NCBI GenBank assembly: GCA_023433655.1
Contig: JAEYUE010000347.1
Location: forward strand, 1-6,856
Reading direction: 5' to 3'
Length of the DNA stretch: 6,856 bases
DNA from: Pseudomonadota bacterium
GTDB taxonomy: Bacteria > Pseudomonadota > Alphaproteobacteria > Caulobacterales > Caulobacteraceae
Part shown: positions 3,693 to 6,856 of the stretch, piece after piece
Layout: each line of letters opens with the position of its first letter
How positions within the stretch are numbered: the stretch's first letter is position 1
Position numbers and translations under genes: made by a program
Notes under the pieces: model-generated
Seen by the model: only the letters and a program-made list of their open reading frames with translations
The model's database searches: none
What the model was told of the DNA's origin: nothing

Positions 3693-6057
3693 CGGACCCG
3701 CCCTGTCCCGCCGAGGGCGCGACCCGAGCGTCCACGCGGCCCTGCCTTACGCCCGCCACGTCAGCGACGCGGCGATCGTCCTGGACAGCGGCGCCCTGAT
3801 GGTCGCCTTCCAGCTCGACGGCGCGGCCTACGAGACCGCAGACGTCACCGACCTCAACGACTGGCACGTCAAGCTGAACCAAGCCTGGCGCAACCTGGCC
3901 GACGACCGGCTGGCGGTCTGGCATCACATCGTGCGCCACACGGTGGAGCCCCCGCGCCGGAGCGGCTACCGCTCCGCCTTCGCCGCGGAGCTGGGCGCGG
4001 CCTACGACGACCGGATCGCGACCCGGCGGCTGTGGACCAACAGCCTGTTCGTCTTCCTCGTGCTCCATCCCGGACGCGACGCCGGCGACCGGGCCGCGGC
4101 CATGCTGCACCGTTGGAGGCCCGCCGGACGACGCTCCCCCGACGCCCTGCACGGCGCGCTCACGCGGATCGAGGAGGCGGCCCGCGACCTGCGCCAGTAT
4201 TTGCAACGCTATTCGCCACGCCCGCTCGGACTCGTGGTGCGTGACGGCCTGTGGTTCTCCGAACCCATGGAGGCCCTGCGGCTGGTGTTGACGGGCCGCC
4301 CCGGACCCCAGCCGCTGGTGCACGGCCACCTCGGCGACGCCCTCTACACCGTGCGGGCCATCTTCGGGCGCGAGACCCTGGAGCTTCGGGACGTCGCGGA
4401 CGCCCGCTTCGGAGGCATCCTGGCGGTCAAGGAGTATCCCGCATCGACGCGCCCCGGCCTCTGGGACGCGCTGCTCACGGCGCCCTTCGGCTTCGTGGCC
4501 AGCCAGTCCTTCGCCTTTCTCTCCAAGCCGTCGGCCCGGGCGGTGCTCGAACGCAAGCAGAACCAGATGGTGTCGGCGCGCGACCGCGCGGCGTCACAGG
4601 TGCAGGGTCTGGACGCGGCGCTGGACGACCTGGTCTCGAACCGGTTCGTCATGGGCGAGCACCAGGCCTCGGTGCTCGTGCTCGCCGACACCAGTGTCGC
4701 CCTGGGGTCGCACCTGTCCAAGGCCCGGGCCCTGATGGCGGAGGCCGGACTGGTCGTGGCCCGCGAGGATCTCGGCCTCGAGGGCGCTTTCTGGGCCCAG
4801 TTTCCCGGAAACTTCTCCAAACGCACCCGTCCGGCGGCGATCACCTCGCGCAACTTCGCGGCGCTCGCGCCCTTCCACGCCCATCCCGTGGGCCGGGCGC
4901 ACGGCGCCCACTGGGGCGAGGCCGTGGCCCTGCTGCGCACCACGGCCGGTTCGCCCTACTGGTTCAACTTCCACCTCGGCGACCTCGGCCACACCTTCAT
5001 CTGCGGCCCCTCGGGCTCCGGCAAGACGGTCGTCCAGAACTTCATGCTGGCCCAGCTGGAGCGCTTCGACGTCCAGCAGCTGTTCATCGACAAGGATCGC
5101 GGCGCCGAGATCTTCGTGCGGGCGTGCAACGGGACCTATCTGACCCTGCGCAACGGCGAGCCGACGGGCTTCGCGCCGTTCCGCGCCCTCGCCCCTTCGC
5201 CGGCCAACCGCGCCTTCCTCGGCCGGCTGGTCCGCTCTCTCGTCGAACGTCCGGACGAGCCGCTCCCGGCCCCCGAGGCGCGGGCGATCGACGAGGGCGT
5301 GGCCGCGCTCGAGGCCCTGCCGCCCGAGCGCCGCTCGATCGCGGCGTTGCGCAGCCTGCTGGGCCAGAGCGACGCCTCGGGGGTCGGCGCGCGTCTCGAA
5401 CGATGGGCGCGCGGCGGCCCGCTCGGCTGGGTCCTGGACAACGAGGCCGACGCCCTCGATCTCGGCGCGCGCTTCGCCGGGTTCGACATCACCCAGCTCC
5501 TCGACAATCCCGAGGTGCGCACGCCCGCGATGCTCTATCTCTTCCATCGCATCGGGCAGCGGACGGACGGCCGCCGGCTGGTGCTGGATATCGACGAGTT
5601 CTGGAAGGTGCTGGGCGACCCCGCCTTCACCGATCTCGCCCAGGACGGCCTGAAGACTTGGCGCAAGCAGAACGCCTTCATGGTCTTCGGCACCCAGTCG
5701 CCGGCCGACGCGCTCCGTTCGCCCATCGCCCACGCGATCCTGGAACAGTGCGCCACCCGGATATTCCTGCCCAACCCGCACGGCCAGGCCCGGGACTACA
5801 TCGACGGCTTCGGCCTCACCCGCGAGGAGTTCCGCCTCGTCCGCGAGGCGCTGACGCCGGAGTCGCATCGCTTCCTGATCAAGCAGGGCCACGACAGCGT
5901 GGTCGTCGAACTGGACCTGACCGGCCTGGACGACCTGCTGGCGGTCCTCTCGGGCCGCGCGGAGACGGTGGCCCTGCTCGAGACCCTGCGCCGGGAGGTG
6001 GGCGAGGACTACGCCGCCTGGCGCAATCGCTTCCATATCGAAAGGAGACGCCTGTGA
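3685..6057 (+). CDS. virB4: VirB4-type secretion ATPase
   Basis: VirB4 is the large ATPase that drives pilus assembly and substrate passage at the inner membrane. The 790-residue length is normal. The N-terminal half holds the VirB4/TrbE-type domain. The C-terminal half is RecA-like: Walker A GPSGSGKT at 441-448, Walker B VLDIDEFW at 633-640 with Asp637-Glu638 as acidic residues, and the FGTQSP segment with Gln671, where the helicase-like glutamine is expected. IDKDRGAEIF follows the P-loop helix as usual. All key residues are present, so it should be active. The start is GTG 3685, overlapping virB3 by eight bases, with only a weak ribosome site (CAGAG), so translation probably depends on coupling. 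The stop overlaps the virB5 start as GTGA. Long frames on the other strand and in the third frame here are GC-driven shadows. Confidence 0.96.
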   Translation: MADGPALSRRGRDPSVHAALPYARHVSDAAIVLDSGALMVAFQLDGAAYETADVTDLNDWHVKLNQAWRNLADDRLAVWHHIVRHTVEPPRRSGYRSAFAAELGAAYDDRIATRRLWTNSLFVFLVLHPGRDAGDRAAAMLHRWRPAGRRSPDALHGALTRIEEAARDLRQYLQRYSPRPLGLVVRDGLWFSEPMEALRLVLTGRPGPQPLVHGHLGDALYTVRAIFGRETLELRDVADARFGGILAVKEYPASTRPGLWDALLTAPFGFVASQSFAFLSKPSARAVLERKQNQMVSARDRAASQVQGLDAALDDLVSNRFVMGEHQASVLVLADTSVALGSHLSKARALMAEAGLVVAREDLGLEGAFWAQFPGNFSKRTRPAAITSRNFAALAPFHAHPVGRAHGAHWGEAVALLRTTAGSPYWFNFHLGDLGHTFICGPSGSGKTVVQNFMLAQLERFDVQQLFIDKDRGAEIFVRACNGTYLTLRNGEPTGFAPFRALAPSPANRAFLGRLVRSLVERPDEPLPAPEARAIDEGVAALEALPPERRSIAALRSLLGQSDASGVGARLERWARGGPLGWVLDNEADALDLGARFAGFDITQLLDNPEVRTPAMLYLFHRIGQRTDGRRLVLDIDEFWKVLGDPAFTDLAQDGLKTWRKQNAFMVFGTQSPADALRSPIAHAILEQCATRIFLPNPHGQARDYIDGFGLTREEFRLVREALTPESHRFLIKQGHDSVVVELDLTGLDDLLAVLSGRAETVALLETLRREVGEDYAAWRNRFHIERRRL

Positions 6058-6785
6058 CCCCCTCCCTCCGAACCGCGGCCGCCCTCGCCGCTCTCGTTCT
6101 CGCCGCCGTCGCCCCCTCCGCCATGGCCCAGCAGATCGTTCACGATCCTCGGGCCCTGGCCCAGATGATCGAGGAGGCCCGCACGACCGTGCAGCAGCTG
6201 CGCGCCCTGCAGGCCCAGGTCGAACAGGGCCGGCAGTTGCTCGACAGCCTCAACGACGTCTCCGACGTGAACGCCCTGGCGAGGGAGCTGGGCCTCCCGG
6301 AGGTGCGCACGCCCCTGCCCGATCTCGCCTCGCTCCGCGCCGCGGCGAACGGTGATCTCTCCGCGCTGGGCGCCCTGGCCGACCGGGCCACGGCGATCCG
6401 CCGCGAGACGCGTCTGTATCAGCCTCCGGGCGGAGAGGTCGGCGCGGCGGAAGCCTTCTACCGGGACGCGCTGGAGCGCGCGGGCGCCCGCACCGCCCGG
6501 GACCTGGCGCTCGGCGAGGCCGTCGGCCGTTCGGCCGACCGGCGAAGGGACGGCCTGGAGACCCTCCGCTCCGCCCTCGATACGGCGCCCACCGCCCGGG
6601 CCGTGATGGACCTGGAGGCTCGCCTGGCGGCCGAAGAGGCTTTGATCGCCAACGAGCAGGTCCGGCTGCAGGGTCTGGCGATCACCCAGGCGGCCGAAGG
6701 CCGGCTGGAGGAACAGCGGGCGCGAGAACAGGCCCAGGCCGCGCGAAGTGCGCGGATGCAGGCCTACGAGAGGACTTTCGAGTGA
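6054..6785 (+). CDS. virB5: VirB5-type minor pilin
   Basis: VirB5 is a periplasmic, pilus-tip component. The frame starts at GTG 6054, overlapping the virB4 stop, with a strong AAAGGAG (6041-6047) six bases ahead. The 243-residue product has a signal peptide with a probable cut after AMA (residue 25), leaving QQIVHDP as the mature start. The rest is helical and coiled-coil prone: QMIEEARTTVQQLRALQAQV near the N-terminus, and a long C-terminal helix with EEALIANEQVRLQGLAITQA, the most family-like stretch. The C-terminus is rich in Gln, Arg and Ala. The same reading frame is open far back into virB4, to about 4251, but that part is a shadow. Confidence 0.9.
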   Translation: MTPSLRTAAALAALVLAAVAPSAMAQQIVHDPRALAQMIEEARTTVQQLRALQAQVEQGRQLLDSLNDVSDVNALARELGLPEVRTPLPDLASLRAAANGDLSALGALADRATAIRRETRLYQPPGGEVGAAEAFYRDALERAGARTARDLALGEAVGRSADRRRDGLETLRSALDTAPTARAVMDLEARLAAEEALIANEQVRLQGLAITQAAEGRLEEQRAREQAQAARSARMQAYERTFE

Positions 6786-6856
6786 AACGGCTCGTCCTCC
6801 TGGCGGGTCTGGCGGCCCTCGCCGCGTGCGAGCCTCGCGCCCGCACGGTCGGGGAT
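6782..6856 (+). CDS. Small lipoprotein N-terminus, truncated by the window end
   Basis: A GTG at 6782, overlapping the virB5 stop (GTGA) and seven bases after GAGAGGA (6768-6774), opens a frame that runs off the window. The visible 25 residues are a lipoprotein signal: Lys2-Arg3, a hydrophobic stretch, and the lipobox LAAC with Cys16, followed by EPRARTVGD. A small lipoprotein between virB5 and virB6 could be an entry-exclusion protein of the Eex/TrbK kind, or a VirB7-like outer-membrane anchor. The position favours entry exclusion, but the mature sequence is not visible. Confidence 0.75.
   Translation, partial: MKRLVLLAGLAALAACEPRARTVGD

Noticed and set aside
4594..6036. Minus-strand frame of 480 codons opposite virB4
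   Set aside because: Antisense shadow caused by high third-position GC; virB4 carries intact Walker motifs in the sense frame.
4251..6053. Long upstream extension of the virB5 frame inside virB4
   Set aside because: The sequence is Arg/Pro/Gly-rich shadow of virB4. The signal peptide and ribosome site fix the virB5 start at 6054.
1..6856. tRNA, CRISPR array, insertion sequence, integrase or att site
   Set aside because: I looked for tRNA-like arms, spaced direct repeats, transposase frames and terminal inverted repeats, and found none that I could support.

Overview
The window is very GC-rich, with dense, overlapping genes and many GTG starts. This and the gene content point to an alphaproteobacterium, most likely of the Caulobacterales (Caulobacter, Brevundimonas or Phenylobacterium type) or a sphingomonad. 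The assignment rests on style and content only; there is no rRNA or tRNA to anchor it.

Left part, minus strand (1-1144). A short GntR/FadR-type regulator (1144-587) is followed in the same direction by two very small genes (521-387 and 295-170). Both small products look like lasso-peptide precursors. Each has the leader spacing L-x3-G-x5-T, a Thr-Arg/Ala processing site, and a core whose residue 9 is Glu, right for an Ala1-Glu9 macrolactam ring. The two are clearly paralogous in the leader and diverge in the core tail. A GC-rich hairpin lies just after the stop codon of each. Next come a 24-codon GTG reading frame and, coupled to it by TGATG, the start of another gene that leaves the window. 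The enzymes expected for a lasso pathway (B protease/RRE, C cyclase, isopeptidase or transporter) would lie beyond position 1 and are not seen here.

Centre (1145-2274). A divergent control region holds three alternating CGCAA/TTGCG half-sites. To its right on the plus strand are two small DNA-binding proteins: an XRE-like helix-turn-helix protein (1364-1852) and a stand-alone LuxR-type helix-turn-helix protein (1930-2193).

Right part, plus strand (2275-6856). This is the front of a VirB-type IV secretion operon: virB1 (lytic transglycosylase), virB2 (pilin), an unassigned two-helix membrane protein, virB3, virB4 (ATPase) and virB5 (minor pilin), then the N-terminus of a lipoprotein that runs off the end. 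Stop and start codons overlap or nearly touch at every junction, so these genes are almost certainly one translationally coupled operon. VirB6 to VirB11, VirD4 and a relaxase are not in the window.

Together the window looks like a junction on a conjugative element (ICE or plasmid) where a candidate lasso-peptide locus sits back to back with the conjugation operon and its regulators. The mobile-element reading is inference: no att site, integrase or relaxase is visible.
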